From assembly GCA_026415325.1 (NCBI GenBank), contig JAOAHH010000126.1, positions 1 through 64,000 of the forward strand: DNA of 64,000 bases. The letters are read 5' to 3'. The DNA is from Thermodesulfobacteriota bacterium. GTDB taxonomy: Bacteria; Desulfobacterota; WTBG01; CAIYCZ01; CAIRTM01. Each line of letters begins with the position of its first letter. Position 1 is the stretch's first letter. Below the pieces are notes generated by a model, which ran no database searches, was not told the origin of the DNA, and was given only the letters and a program-made list of their open reading frames with translations. Shown here one piece after another: positions 50,746 through 60,542 of this stretch. The translations under genes and the position numbers were made by a program.

Positions 50746-52756
50746 CCGTTTATTTTTCGTCGTTGTTCTGATCATACTATTCTTCCTCCCGGCGCTGGGC
50801 GTTATTGGAATCTACTATTACTTTAGTTACGATCTCCCCCGAATTGAGTCGCTCCGGGACTACCGGCCTCCTCTTGTATCCGAGGTCTATGCAGCACGGG
50901 GAGAGTTGATCGGAGAGTTTTTTATAGAAAAGCGATACCTGGTTCAACTCTCTGATGTCGCCCCGATATTCATTCATGCACTGCTTGCTGCCGAAGATGC
51001 ACAGTTTTTTGAACACAAAGGGATTAATCTGTGGAGTATTGTTCGGGCAGCCTTTAAAAACATCTCCTCTTTTGAAATCCGTCAAGGCGGGAGTACGATT
51101 ACCCAGCAAATCGTGAAGTCTCTCCTCCTGACTCCTGAAAAAACTCTTTCCAGAAAGATTAAGGAGGCAATTTTAGCCACGCGCATAGAGCAGTACCTGC
51201 CAAAAGAGGATATCCTGACACTGTACCTCAATCAGATCTATTTTGGTCGGGGTGCATACGGGGTTGAGGCTGCTGCGCGGAATTATTTCGGAAAGTCAGC
51301 CCGTGACCTGACGCTTGCTGAAGCTGCCTTTCTTGCGGGGCTCCCCAAAGCACCAAGTTATTATCAGGATGTGAAGAAGGCGCTCGAGCGTCGCGCCTAT
51401 GTGCTGGGGCGGATGGCTGAGTTGGGTTTCATTCAGGAACAGGAACGACAAAAAGCCGAACACGAACCGCTTAGGCTGGTCGAGCACGCTGCGACATCAG
51501 TAGCGCAAGCACCTTATTTTCTCGATTACATAAAACGCGAGATCGAGAAGAAATATGGAGCAGAGCGCCTTTACAATGAAGGGTTTCGCATCGAAACAAC
51601 CCTTGATCTTTCCATGCAAAAAGCCGCTGAAGCCGCTGTTGCTCGGGGCGTCGCCGATTATGATCGGCGGACAGGGAAAAAGCAACCATCAGAGGTCCAG
51701 GCTGCACTGATAAGCCTTGCGCCATTTTCAGGTCATATTAAAGCAATGGTCGGGGGTAAAGATTACCGGCAAAGCCAGTTCAACCGCGCGGTCCAAGCAC
51801 AGCGGCAACCGGGGTCTGCTTTTAAACCGATTATTTATGCTGCTGCAATCGACAAAGGCTACACCCCTGCAAGCATCATTGTTGATTCGCCGTTTATCGT
51901 ACAACGGGGAGAACCGTGCACGTTTTGGGAGCCGCAAAATTACGACCGGACATTTCAAGGTCCCACGACGCTCCGCAAAGCTCTCACTTATTCGCGCAAT
52001 GTCGTTACCGTAAAGATTATGAAAAACATTGGCATAGATCATGTGCTGCAGTATACAAAAAAGCTTGGTATTGAAGGGGATATTGCCGCCCATCTTTCGT
52101 TATCGCTTGGAACGTGTAGTGTTTCATTGCTCACCATGGTACGAGCATACGCAGTGTTTTGTAACCTGGGGAGCAGCATTGAACCGCTTGCCATTCTCCG
52201 CATCATCGACCGCGATGGAACCGTACTCGAAGAAAATCCTCCTCGCTTGTCATCCGCGATCAGCCCAGAAACAGCCTATATCATGACGAGCATGCTCCAA
52301 AGCGTTGTCGAAGAGGGGACCGGCAAAAAAGTTCGTGCCCTCAACAGACCGTGCGCCGGAAAAACCGGAACCACCAACGATGTGCGCGATGCCTGGTTTA
52401 TCGGTTTTACGCCGCGGTTGGTAACCGGGGTATGGGTGGGGTTTGACGACATGAGCCCGTTGGGGAAACACGAAACCGGTGCTGTTGCGGCAAGCCCGAT
52501 CTGGCTTGATTTCATGCAGACGGCTTGTGAAGGAGAACCGGTACAATCCTTTAGTGTGCCAGACGGTATTGTATTCGTCAAAATAAATCCTGCGACAGGG
52601 CTCCCCCCGCGATCTGTGGGTGAAGATGCGGTGTTTGAATGCTTTAAAGAAGGGAATCTCCCGACCGACACCCCTTTCGGAGGTGAGAACAATATCGATG
52701 AAACAGTAGAGCAGGATGTACAGGAAACAATGCGCGAGCCAGTTGTTCCAGACTGA
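50702..52756 (+). CDS. mrcA: Class A penicillin-binding protein (PBP1A)
   Basis: The 684-residue bifunctional peptidoglycan synthase has a short cytoplasmic tail and membrane anchor (R-L-F-F-V-V-V-L-I-I-L-F-F-L). A GT51 domain follows, with A-A-E-D-A-Q-F-F-E-H-K-G and Q-G-G-S-T-I-T-Q-Q near residue 130. The transpeptidase domain has the serine motif G-S-A-F-K-P near residue 367, the S-R-N motif near residue 433 and K-T-G-T near residue 555. It polymerises glycan strands and cross-links them in the periplasm. The start is uncertain. ATG 50702 lies in the end of yraN with a weak ribosome site, whereas an in-frame ATT at 50741 has AAGGAG 6 bases upstream. TTG 50726 and GTG 50672 are further options. 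Confidence 0.92.
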   Translation: MPLIYLCTLKEFPISRLFFVVVLIILFFLPALGVIGIYYYFSYDLPRIESLRDYRPPLVSEVYAARGELIGEFFIEKRYLVQLSDVAPIFIHALLAAEDAQFFEHKGINLWSIVRAAFKNISSFEIRQGGSTITQQIVKSLLLTPEKTLSRKIKEAILATRIEQYLPKEDILTLYLNQIYFGRGAYGVEAAARNYFGKSARDLTLAEAAFLAGLPKAPSYYQDVKKALERRAYVLGRMAELGFIQEQERQKAEHEPLRLVEHAATSVAQAPYFLDYIKREIEKKYGAERLYNEGFRIETTLDLSMQKAAEAAVARGVADYDRRTGKKQPSEVQAALISLAPFSGHIKAMVGGKDYRQSQFNRAVQAQRQPGSAFKPIIYAAAIDKGYTPASIIVDSPFIVQRGEPCTFWEPQNYDRTFQGPTTLRKALTYSRNVVTVKIMKNIGIDHVLQYTKKLGIEGDIAAHLSLSLGTCSVSLLTMVRAYAVFCNLGSSIEPLAILRIIDRDGTVLEENPPRLSSAISPETAYIMTSMLQSVVEEGTGKKVRALNRPCAGKTGTTNDVRDAWFIGFTPRLVTGVWVGFDDMSPLGKHETGAVAASPIWLDFMQTACEGEPVQSFSVPDGIVFVKINPATGLPPRSVGEDAVFECFKEGNLPTDTPFGGENNIDETVEQDVQETMREPVVPD

Positions 52757-52791
52757 ACCATCTCCTTCCCGGCACCCATAAATGCCCTGGA

Positions 52792-54105
52792 TTAGTGCCT
52801 GACATACCCCCATTCCACAAGACGTCGATAGGCATACTGAGCTTTTTCGCCCTCCTGAACCACGCGAAGATACCGCTGATACTGCTCTGCCGCTTCCGGA
52901 ATGCGATGCATCCCTTCAAGCGCATACCCCTTAAAAAAGGTTGTGGTAGGATTACCTGGCAAGATGCGATCATATTGAATAAAATCCTGATATCCGCTTT
53001 CATATTGTTGTATTTTTATTTTTGAAAATCCGCTCACATAATAAGCATGAGCTTCTGAAGGATATACTGCTTTTGCCCGCTCTGCAGCATCGCGGGCACG
53101 GGCAAACTGGTGCTGTGCAATATGGCACTTTGCCATAAGCAGCAAACCGGCATAGTCTTCAGGTACGTGGTGGAGCCCCTGCTTGATAAGCGCTTCGGCA
53201 GCGGTAAAACGTCGTTGTCCCAATTCTTCTTCGGCTTTCTGGAAAGCCTGAATCGCACTGGCACATGCTCTGAGTCGAACCGTATTGTCCATATACCGCT
53301 CACGATGCAATGGGTTGTTCCGTGCTGTTGCATAGCGCTGCGCCATATTACAGGCAGTGCGATAGCGTTCGTCGCTCATGGGATGAGTGGAAAACAAAAT
53401 AGTGACGGCATTGTCCTGCTGTTTTGAAATTGCATTAAGCATCTGCATCAGTCCCACAAATCCTTCAGCATTGTAACCGGCCTTAACCATATATTCCATG
53501 CCAAGGGCATCGGCCTGCCGCTCATGGTCTCTACTATAGGAGGCAAGCAGTGCTCCGGCACCGAGCATACCCAAATCTGCAGCAAGCTGTCCCATTCCGT
53601 CACTCCGCATGCCTGCAGCTGCAGCAATGCCGCCCACAAGTGCCTGAATCAAAACCCCGCGTGACATTTGCTGCGCCGTGTGCCGGGCATTGACATGTCC
53701 GAGCTCATGGCCAAGCACCGAAGCGAGCTCAGCTTCGTTATGGAGTTTGAGAAGCATACCCCTCGTTACGGCGATCGTCCCACCGGGAAATGCATAAGCA
53801 TTAATATACACCGCATTGACGCATGAAAATGAATACGGCATATGCCTTCGATGGGTGACGCCAACAAGTCTCCTGCCCGTTTCCTGAATATAAGCATTGA
53901 GCGTACGATCCTGTATAATACCGTAGTCCGAAGACAATTGATGTGGTGCATGCATGCGGTCAAGCTGAATTTCCGTATCCTCGGAAACAAGCATCAGCTG
54001 CAACTGTCCGGTCACCGGATTTGCAGCACAACCAGCAGCAATGCTTCCTGCGAGCAGGGTACCAAAACGCAACAATTCTCGACGGGTAACTGTATTAGTG
54101 AACAT
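52792..54105 (-). CDS. M48-family metalloprotease lipoprotein with TPR repeats
   Basis: The 437-residue protein starts with a twin-arginine-like leader (T-R-R-E-L-L-R-F) and a hydrophobic stretch ending in the lipobox I-A-A-G-C near residue 26. Export by Tat and lipidation are therefore possible. The M48 catalytic site is S-V-L-G-H-E-L-G-H-V-N-A-R-H near residue 130, with the later Glu in H-E-R-Q-A-D-A-L-G. TPR-like units follow from about residue 290. It resembles BepA/YfgC, which maintain outer-membrane assembly. The ATG at 54105 is preferred because AGGAAAGGA is properly spaced, one codon pair after an earlier ATG. It converges on the PBP1A gene. Confidence 0.9.
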   Translation of the reverse strand: MFTNTVTRRELLRFGTLLAGSIAAGCAANPVTGQLQLMLVSEDTEIQLDRMHAPHQLSSDYGIIQDRTLNAYIQETGRRLVGVTHRRHMPYSFSCVNAVYINAYAFPGGTIAVTRGMLLKLHNEAELASVLGHELGHVNARHTAQQMSRGVLIQALVGGIAAAAGMRSDGMGQLAADLGMLGAGALLASYSRDHERQADALGMEYMVKAGYNAEGFVGLMQMLNAISKQQDNAVTILFSTHPMSDERYRTACNMAQRYATARNNPLHRERYMDNTVRLRACASAIQAFQKAEEELGQRRFTAAEALIKQGLHHVPEDYAGLLLMAKCHIAQHQFARARDAAERAKAVYPSEAHAYYVSGFSKIKIQQYESGYQDFIQYDRILPGNPTTTFFKGYALEGMHRIPEAAEQYQRYLRVVQEGEKAQYAYRRLVEWGYVRH

Positions 54106-54200
54106 ATACATTCCTTTCCTGCTGGTGATGAAAGAGTCAACGATCTTGATCGTGATTTTCTTGCAAACTCGCCGTTAATTTTCTGCGGGCACCAGTTCAT

Positions 54201-55466
54201 CTATCGGCACATGCCTTCCGTATCCGCCCGAATGGCAGACATAGAATCTTCTGGCCACAATCGGCGCACCCGTGTGGAACCAGTAATATCAAAAAAATGA
54301 CCGCGATCAACAGAGCCTTGAATACAGAGAAGATCTCCACGCCGCACCCGAGAAAAAGCAGCATTGTACGTCGATGCATGTTTCTTAAGTCTTCGTAACA
54401 GCACACGGGTAACTCCATCACAGACATAGCAACGCTCTTCGCCTCGATGGTGCAGCATTGTACTTATGACACGCCAAACATATTCAGCTGGTTCAACTGC
54501 ATAGGGTTCCAGTCTGTTTGACGGTTGTTTTGTAGCAACAAGATATGAATATGCAAGACCTTTATGTTTGTGAAATGGGAGCACTGAATCAAGAAGTGCT
54601 ACACTCTTCGGTGGTTCCCACTGCAGCAGTGCATGACACCATGCAGAACCGTGCGATGCAAGCGGACATAATCCGGATCTAAGACAGGGTGCATAAAGGT
54701 CGAGTAATGCATGGGTCACCACAACATCACGGCACGTAAGAAGTTTGCGAAACGAGGTTCTCGTTCCTGGTTCAATGATAATCATGATTCCCTCGGGCGT
54801 CATCCAGGAAACGATTTCCCGTAAGAGCGGCTGAATATCACTTGAAGATAGTTCTGTCAGCACATTGCCAATAATCACCATATGAAACGGTTTGCCATAC
54901 CGGGAAAGTTCCCTCCGAATATGCACTGGGTCAAGTATAGTTTTACGAAACGATCCGGCACTGATCACCGAAGTCGGCATACACATGTGCGTGCTATAAT
55001 CAGCAACAAGGTGCGTAGCGGCTTCCAATGCAGTCTGTGAGCGGTCAAGCCCCAGCCAGGATACCCCGATAAGATTAGAAAATAGTGCACTGTTCTTTTG
55101 AATATATTCCAACAATCCAAGTGTATAGGTGCCCGGTCCACACCCAAGGTCAAGCAGATTTATGTGTCCCTTGATCTGGTGTGATGTAAAATAGGCGCAT
55201 GCAAGCTCATCAAGCGCTGCAAAAATCTTTACAAGGTTGACGGGGAGGTAATATAGGACATAAGCGCGAAGCAATGCCGGATCGCTCAATATATCATCCT
55301 GAGTAGTAATACCACCGTGGGTGTAGCAGTCGGAAAGAGCCTTCACAGCATGAGCAACGTTGCGCAGGCATCTGCTGGTACGGGAGGTCTCTTCGGCAAG
55401 CCCGCCATACCGTAACAGCAGAGTTTCAAGGATTGGCGACAGGCTGGGTGCTGTTTTGATATCCAT
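54201..55466 (-). CDS. Rsm22-like methyltransferase with cysteine motif
   Basis: This 421-residue protein has a SAM-binding core L-D-L-G-C-G-P-G-T-Y-T-L-G near residue 107 and an I-I-I-E-P-G-T element near residue 230. A Cys region follows: L-C-P-L-A-S-H-G-S-A-W-C-H near residue 270, and E-E-R-C-Y-V-C-D-G near residue 347. This arrangement matches the mitochondrial/bacterial Rsm22 family, in which the cysteines likely hold an iron-sulfur cluster and the protein is linked to small-subunit ribosome assembly. The target is unknown. It lies 95 bases upstream of the M48 gene on the same strand and diverges from rsmI. Confidence 0.7.
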   Translation of the reverse strand: MDIKTAPSLSPILETLLLRYGGLAEETSRTSRCLRNVAHAVKALSDCYTHGGITTQDDILSDPALLRAYVLYYLPVNLVKIFAALDELACAYFTSHQIKGHINLLDLGCGPGTYTLGLLEYIQKNSALFSNLIGVSWLGLDRSQTALEAATHLVADYSTHMCMPTSVISAGSFRKTILDPVHIRRELSRYGKPFHMVIIGNVLTELSSSDIQPLLREIVSWMTPEGIMIIIEPGTRTSFRKLLTCRDVVVTHALLDLYAPCLRSGLCPLASHGSAWCHALLQWEPPKSVALLDSVLPFHKHKGLAYSYLVATKQPSNRLEPYAVEPAEYVWRVISTMLHHRGEERCYVCDGVTRVLLRRLKKHASTYNAAFSRVRRGDLLCIQGSVDRGHFFDITGSTRVRRLWPEDSMSAIRADTEGMCR

Positions 55467-55575
55467 AACTACCGTTTCTTGTTATAATGAGCGTCGCTTG
55501 TGGTATTCAGATATCATACCACAACTATCGTTGCGCCCGGCAACTTCCAGCGTCGCATCAATAGGATGAAAGCAT

Positions 55576-56259
55576 ATGGAATACGGCATGTTGTATATTG
55601 TTGCAACTCCCATTGGGAACCTCGAAGACATAACCTTCCGTGCAGTGCGCACGCTTCAAGAAGTCGACCTCATTGCCGCTGAGGATACCCGCACGACCGG
55701 TCTTCTCTTGCGCCATTATAACATAACAAAGCCGATGGTCAGTTATTTTGAGCATAACGAACGAACGAAATCTGCCTCATTGGTACATCAACTTAAAGCA
55801 GGGAAACATATAGCGCTCGTGTCCGAAGCAGGAACGCCAGGGATGTCTGACCCCGGGTACCGTGTGATATCAGAGGCAATCGCCAACGGAATTAGGGTGG
55901 TACCAATCCCCGGTCCCTGTGCAGCAATTGCAGCTCTTGTTGTTACCGGGTTGCCAATGCATCGGTTTGTCTTTGAAGGGTTCTTACCGCCCAAAAGCGG
56001 CAAACGCAAAAAGCACCTGCAATCACTCGCCGGTGAAGAGCGCACGCTCGTATTTTATGAATCTCCGTACCGCATCGTGCAAACACTTGAAGATATGCAT
56101 ACCGTCTTTGGTGATCGCCGTGCCGTCATCACTCGGGAACTTACCAAATATTATGAAGAAATCATGCGAGGCATGCTCTCAGAACTTGTCGAAAAAATGA
56201 GTCGGAGAGCAGTAAAGGGAGAAATTACTTTAGTTGTCCAGGGAGCTATTCGTCAATAA
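55576..56259 (+). CDS. rsmI: 16S rRNA (cytidine1402-2'-O)-methyltransferase
   Basis: The 227-residue protein has the RsmI start L-Y-I-V-A-T-P-I-G-N-L-E-D near residue 6, A-A-E-D-T-R-T-T near residue 35, S-E-A-G-T-P-G-M-S-D-P-G near residue 83 and I-P-G-P-C-A near residue 112. It belongs to the tetrapyrrole methylase fold. It methylates the ribose of C1402 in the decoding centre. The ATG follows AGGATGAAAG. The C-terminal extension seen in longer homologues (about 280 residues) is missing, as in many bacteria. Confidence 0.95.
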   Translation: MEYGMLYIVATPIGNLEDITFRAVRTLQEVDLIAAEDTRTTGLLLRHYNITKPMVSYFEHNERTKSASLVHQLKAGKHIALVSEAGTPGMSDPGYRVISEAIANGIRVVPIPGPCAAIAALVVTGLPMHRFVFEGFLPPKSGKRKKHLQSLAGEERTLVFYESPYRIVQTLEDMHTVFGDRRAVITRELTKYYEEIMRGMLSELVEKMSRRAVKGEITLVVQGAIRQ

Positions 56260-56263
56260 CCCA

Positions 56264-56292
56264 TTGACAAAACTGATGAAATAAGATTTAAC
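56264..56292 (+). promoter_or_regulatory. Promoter for ptsI
   Basis: A perfect TTGACA (56264-56269), a 17-base spacer and TTTAAC (56287-56292, 4/6) lie directly after the rsmI stop and about 90 bases before the ptsI start. Confidence 0.5.
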
Positions 56293-56380
56293 AAACATGG
56301 CTAAAACAACGCACAAGATACATTGTCCCGATGACGTTAATATGTCCTATTGGAATTATGTATAGATTGGATGCCGATCA

Positions 56381-58141
56381 ATGGAACAAAATATACTCTT
56401 AAAAGGCATTGGCGCTTCTCCCGGCATCGCCATCGGTAAAGCACTGCTTGTAGATCACGGGCGTCCGGATTTTTCACATTACCGACTTTCAGACCCTCAA
56501 GAAATACAGCAGGAGATTGACTATCTGCATCGCGCAATTGAAGAATCAATACAACAGCTTATGCGTGCAAAAAAAGAAGTCAGCAAGCGTAAAATTAAAG
56601 AAGCGCAGTACATCATCGATACCCATATCCTCATGCTGCAGGACAAAGTACTTATTGCCAATGCCGTCAAAAAGATAAAAAACGAAAAAGTTGACGCTGC
56701 TTGGGCATTAAAGGCTACGATGCAAGAACTGAAAAAAAACATATCCTCCATTGACGATGAATACATGAAGGAGCGGAGCAGCGATCTGGATTATATCGAA
56801 AAAAGAATCCTTAGAAATCTCGCGGGCAAAAAAACAGATATTCTTTCAAAACCCGGCGAAAAAATCATCATTATCGCCTATGATCTTTCCCCGGCTGACA
56901 CCGCAAACCTTAATGTTGAAGAAGTTCTCGGTTTTGTTACCGAATGCGGTGGAAAAACATCCCACACTGCGATCATGGCTCGGGCATTGAAACTTCCTTC
57001 GGTCGTAGGGCTCAAAGATGTGAGCAAACAGGTGAAAAACGGAGATATGGTAATCATCGATGGCATCCATGGGGTTATTATCGTCAATCCCGACCCTGAA
57101 ATGCTGTTGAAATATCGTCAAAAAAAGATCCATTACGAAGAATTTGAGCGCAAGTTACTGCATTACAAGGATCTCACCTCAGAAACGTACGATGGGTTTA
57201 ATATTGGGCTTTTTGCAAACATTGAAATTGTCGAAGAGGTGAGTTCGGTTCTTGATTACGGCGCAGATGGCATCGGCTTGTTTAGAACCGAATTTTTATA
57301 TATTAATAAACGCGAACTTCCTACTGAAGAAGAGCTGTATTCAATATTCAAAACCGTCGCCCAGACCATTGCCCCCCGCCCAGTAACTATTCGTACCCTT
57401 GATATCGGAGGCGATAAATTCATGTCCCATGTCGATGTGGCTGAAGAAATGAATCCGGTAATGGGATTGCGTGCAATCAGATTTTGTCTCAAAGAACTAA
57501 CGATATTCAAAACCCAACTGCGTGCAATTCTCCGTGCGGGGGCACACGGGAATATCAAAATATTGTTTCCGATGATATCCTGCGTTGATGAAGTAGTGCA
57601 AATTAAGAAAATTATACACGAAGCAAAGCGCGAACTTAAACGAGAAAAGAAAACATTCACACCGGAAATGGAAATCGGTATTATGATCGAAGTCCCATCA
57701 GCTGCTACGATCGCCGACATCCTTGCTCGAGAAGTCAATTTTTTCAGCATCGGCACCAACGATCTCATTCAGTATCTTTTGGCGATTGATCGGGTAAACG
57801 AACAGGTAGCTTATCTGTATGAACCATTGCATCCCGCTGTATTGCGCCTTCTGAAAAACATTATCGATGCTGCTCATGACAACGGCATACGTGTTGCCAT
57901 GTGCGGAGAAATGGCAGGTGACCCAACCTATATACCGATTCTGGTCGGATTAGGGATCGATGAATTGAGCATGAACCCAATTGCACTTTTGGAAACAAAA
58001 CAGGTTATCCGCTCGTTATATTATACAAAATGTAAAGAAATGGTCGAGAAACTCCTCTCCCTCCCCACCGCCCAAGCGGTCAGGTCTTCCTTAAAAAAGC
58101 ATGCAAACTCTGTATCTTCAAAGATATATCTTGACAATTAA
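56381..58141 (+). CDS. ptsI: Phosphoenolpyruvate-protein phosphotransferase (PTS enzyme I)
   Basis: The 586-residue protein matches enzyme I in full. It has an N-terminal HPr-binding helical domain, the phospho-His motif G-G-K-T-S-H-T-A-I-M-A-R-A near residue 192, and the PEP-binding barrel with F-R-T-E-F-L near residue 303. D-I-G-G-D-K near residue 344, S-I-G-T-N-D-L-I-Q-Y near residue 457 and the catalytic Cys in M-C-G-E-M-A-G-D near residue 507 follow. It moves phosphate from PEP to HPr. No HPr or EII gene is adjacent, so the partners are encoded elsewhere, or the system may be mainly regulatory. Confidence 0.96.
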   Translation: MEQNILLKGIGASPGIAIGKALLVDHGRPDFSHYRLSDPQEIQQEIDYLHRAIEESIQQLMRAKKEVSKRKIKEAQYIIDTHILMLQDKVLIANAVKKIKNEKVDAAWALKATMQELKKNISSIDDEYMKERSSDLDYIEKRILRNLAGKKTDILSKPGEKIIIIAYDLSPADTANLNVEEVLGFVTECGGKTSHTAIMARALKLPSVVGLKDVSKQVKNGDMVIIDGIHGVIIVNPDPEMLLKYRQKKIHYEEFERKLLHYKDLTSETYDGFNIGLFANIEIVEEVSSVLDYGADGIGLFRTEFLYINKRELPTEEELYSIFKTVAQTIAPRPVTIRTLDIGGDKFMSHVDVAEEMNPVMGLRAIRFCLKELTIFKTQLRAILRAGAHGNIKILFPMISCVDEVVQIKKIIHEAKRELKREKKTFTPEMEIGIMIEVPSAATIADILAREVNFFSIGTNDLIQYLLAIDRVNEQVAYLYEPLHPAVLRLLKNIIDAAHDNGIRVAMCGEMAGDPTYIPILVGLGIDELSMNPIALLETKQVIRSLYYTKCKEMVEKLLSLPTAQAVRSSLKKHANSVSSKIYLDN

Positions 58142-58158
58142 TAAAAAATATATAAAAT
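58131..58158 (+). promoter_or_regulatory. Promoter of the rpsU-dnaG-rpoD cluster
   Basis: A perfect TTGACA (58131-58136) inside the last codons of ptsI, a 16-base spacer and TAAAAT (58153-58158, 5/6) give a strong match. About 190 bases of leader follow before rpsU; it is AT-rich at its start and shows no known riboswitch or terminator. Confidence 0.6.
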
Positions 58159-58351
58159 GTAAGTTTTATAGATTTTACTTTTTACCTTTTATTTTAGGTA
58201 TTTTTACACGTACCGACACGAACACAGCATAACCAATTTCATTACGGATTGGAGGGATCGAGCATAAAAGGCACCATCAGACAACAATATAATACCTACT
58301 GCTTTTTCTCATGCTCCACCCCTTCCATAAAAAGCACAGAGGGGTGAGAAC

Positions 58352-58546
58352 ATGGCTGGCGTGAAAATAGCAGAACATGAACCGTTTGAAAGTGCACTAA
58401 AGCGCTTCAAAAAATTATGCGAACGGGAGGGAATCCTTTCCGACATCCGCAAAAGACAATATTTTGAAAAACCGAGCGCCAAACGCAAACGCAAAGCGAT
58501 TGCAGCTCGAAAGCGAGCATTGAGATCGCGTGCGGCCGTACGTTAA
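58352..58546 (+). CDS. rpsU: 30S ribosomal protein S21
   Basis: This 64-residue, very basic protein has the S21 pattern [20 protein letters not shown] near residue 10, and [10 protein letters not shown] followed by a Lys/Arg-rich tail. S21 helps initiation-complex formation. It has GAGGGGTGAG before the ATG. It heads the macromolecular synthesis cluster, with dnaG 161 bases downstream; that gap shows no promoter I trust. Confidence 0.96.
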   Translation: MAGVKIAEHEPFESALKRFKKLCEREGILSDIRKRQYFEKPSAKRKRKAIAARKRALRSRAAVR

Positions 58547-58707
58547 CGAGCACATGGGTGTCGGTTTCGTGCAATCAATGCACGACGTGCAGATCAATGG
58601 AGAACACTCTCGTACTATCTCAAAGTATGCCAATATCTGCATACCACGCTTTACTGCTTTGCCTCATCATATAAACGCATGAACAATTTTCCTTGTTCTT
58701 GCACAAC

Positions 58708-60531
58708 ATGGCAACAGCCGGCGCATACTATATACCCGATGATAAAGTACGGGAAATCCGAGAAGCCTGTAGCATTGTCGGGGTTATCTCTGAATACATT
58801 ACCCTGACAAAAAGCGGGGCAAATTATAAAGGATTGTGCCCGTTCCACAGCGAAAAAACTCCTTCGTTCTTTGTGAATGAATCAAAGAAGTTTTTTCATT
58901 GTTTCGGGTGTGGAGCAAGTGGGGATGTTTTCACGTTTCTTATGAAACGAGAAAACGTAAGTTTTATCGAAGCGGTCACAACGCTTGCTCGGAAATACGG
59001 CGTTTCGCTCCCGGACAAACCGCTGACGCTGCACCAGCAAAAACAATTATCTGAGCGTGAGGCGTTGTTTCGAATTACGGAACAGGCTGCGGCATTTTAC
59101 CATCGAATACTGCTGCATGACGCTCGGGCGATCCAAGCTCGTGAATACCTAAAACAGCGCGGTATAACATCAGATACGGTTCAGGCGTTCATGCTCGGTT
59201 ATGCGCCAGAAGGCTGGGACTCCTTAACTGTTTTTTTACGAGAGCAGGGGATTTCGCTTCCGGCGGCGCAACGAATCGGATTACTTGTGAGCAAAGGCGG
59301 CGATCATTATTACGACCGATTTCGTGGTCGTCTCATGTTTCCGGTGTTTAATATTGCCCGAAACATTATAGGATTCGGCGGTCGCGTGATCGGTGATGGA
59401 GAGCCCAAATACCTTAATTCTCCGGAATCTCCCCTTTATGCCAAACGATTCAGCCTATACGGTCTGCCACAAGCAGCAGCCGCCATTCGGCAGCATGATT
59501 GCGCTATCATCGTTGAGGGGTATTTTGACCTTCTGTCATTGCATCAGGCCGGTATTACTAATGCGGTTGCGGCACTCGGCACCGCATTAACCGAACAGCA
59601 AATCGTCACCCTACGCCGTTATACACAGCGCATCATAACCGTGTTCGATGCAGATTTGTCTGGGCAGAAAGCTATGATACGAAGCTTGGAACCACTTTTA
59701 AAACAGGGCGTATCGCCCCGTATTGTGTTGTTGCCATCAGGAGAAGATCCTGACAGTTTTATACGAAAAGCCGGTGCCACGGCATTTCAGGCAAAAGTCA
59801 ATACGGCGCCGCCACTTCTCGATTTTGCACTTGAGACAATCATCGCACAACATGATCTTGCAACCCCCCATGGGAAGGTACTTGCGAGCGATGCCGTCTT
59901 GCCGGTTCTCAGCTTGATCAACGATCCCTTGGAACGGGACTTGTATCTACAAAAAATTGCTCGGCGGCTTGACGTTGACCCCAGACAACTCAGACGGCGA
60001 CGTGCAGCAGTAGCTCCACAAACCTCCTGCACCGAACCTACTGACAAGACAGCAGTGGTATCTATACCACCGTCTGACAACAATGCCGAGGCAATGGTTA
60101 TTAAATTAATGATGCACTACCCTGAAAAGATCTCTACTGTTGAACAGTCATCATTGCTTGATGACTTCATGAACGAAGAACTGAAAAAAATTGGGTCTGC
60201 GATTATGGCCGCCTATCGAGAACTGCAATGTGTCGATATGAATGTTGTGCTTGCAATGATCCCTGAACCTCAAGTGCAAATGACATTTTCACGTCTTGCA
60301 TTCCAAGAGGACGTTACCAAGGAGCATGCTGAAAAAATTTTACTTGACTGTATCAAGACCATTCGCTTGAAAAAAAACAAGGCTGAACGCCGCCAGGTAA
60401 CCCTTTTGCTTAAACAAGCAGAAGCCGCACGCGATGAGCGTGCCACTATTTCACTCCAGCGCCGCTATGCGCAATTAATCGAACAAGAAAAACAGATTTT
60501 TCAACTGCAGCGTGATTATATTCACAGTTAA
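58708..60531 (+). CDS. dnaG: DNA primase
   Basis: The 607-residue primase contains the CHC2 zinc finger [11 protein letters not shown] and [11 protein letters not shown] near residues 41-70. The RNA-polymerase core has F-R-G-R-L-M-F-P and G-F-G-G-R near residue 220. The TOPRIM motifs are I-I-V-E-G-Y-F-D near residue 268 and F-D-A-D-L-S-G near residue 316. The C-terminal DnaB-binding domain is divergent, as usual. It synthesises RNA primers at replication forks. The ATG at 58708 is preferred to a TTG five codons upstream. rpoD follows after 11 bases. Confidence 0.97.
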   Translation: MATAGAYYIPDDKVREIREACSIVGVISEYITLTKSGANYKGLCPFHSEKTPSFFVNESKKFFHCFGCGASGDVFTFLMKRENVSFIEAVTTLARKYGVSLPDKPLTLHQQKQLSEREALFRITEQAAAFYHRILLHDARAIQAREYLKQRGITSDTVQAFMLGYAPEGWDSLTVFLREQGISLPAAQRIGLLVSKGGDHYYDRFRGRLMFPVFNIARNIIGFGGRVIGDGEPKYLNSPESPLYAKRFSLYGLPQAAAAIRQHDCAIIVEGYFDLLSLHQAGITNAVAALGTALTEQQIVTLRRYTQRIITVFDADLSGQKAMIRSLEPLLKQGVSPRIVLLPSGEDPDSFIRKAGATAFQAKVNTAPPLLDFALETIIAQHDLATPHGKVLASDAVLPVLSLINDPLERDLYLQKIARRLDVDPRQLRRRRAAVAPQTSCTEPTDKTAVVSIPPSDNNAEAMVIKLMMHYPEKISTVEQSSLLDDFMNEELKKIGSAIMAAYRELQCVDMNVVLAMIPEPQVQMTFSRLAFQEDVTKEHAEKILLDCIKTIRLKKNKAERRQVTLLLKQAEAARDERATISLQRRYAQLIEQEKQIFQLQRDYIHS

Positions 60532-60542
60532 AGGGAGCGCAC

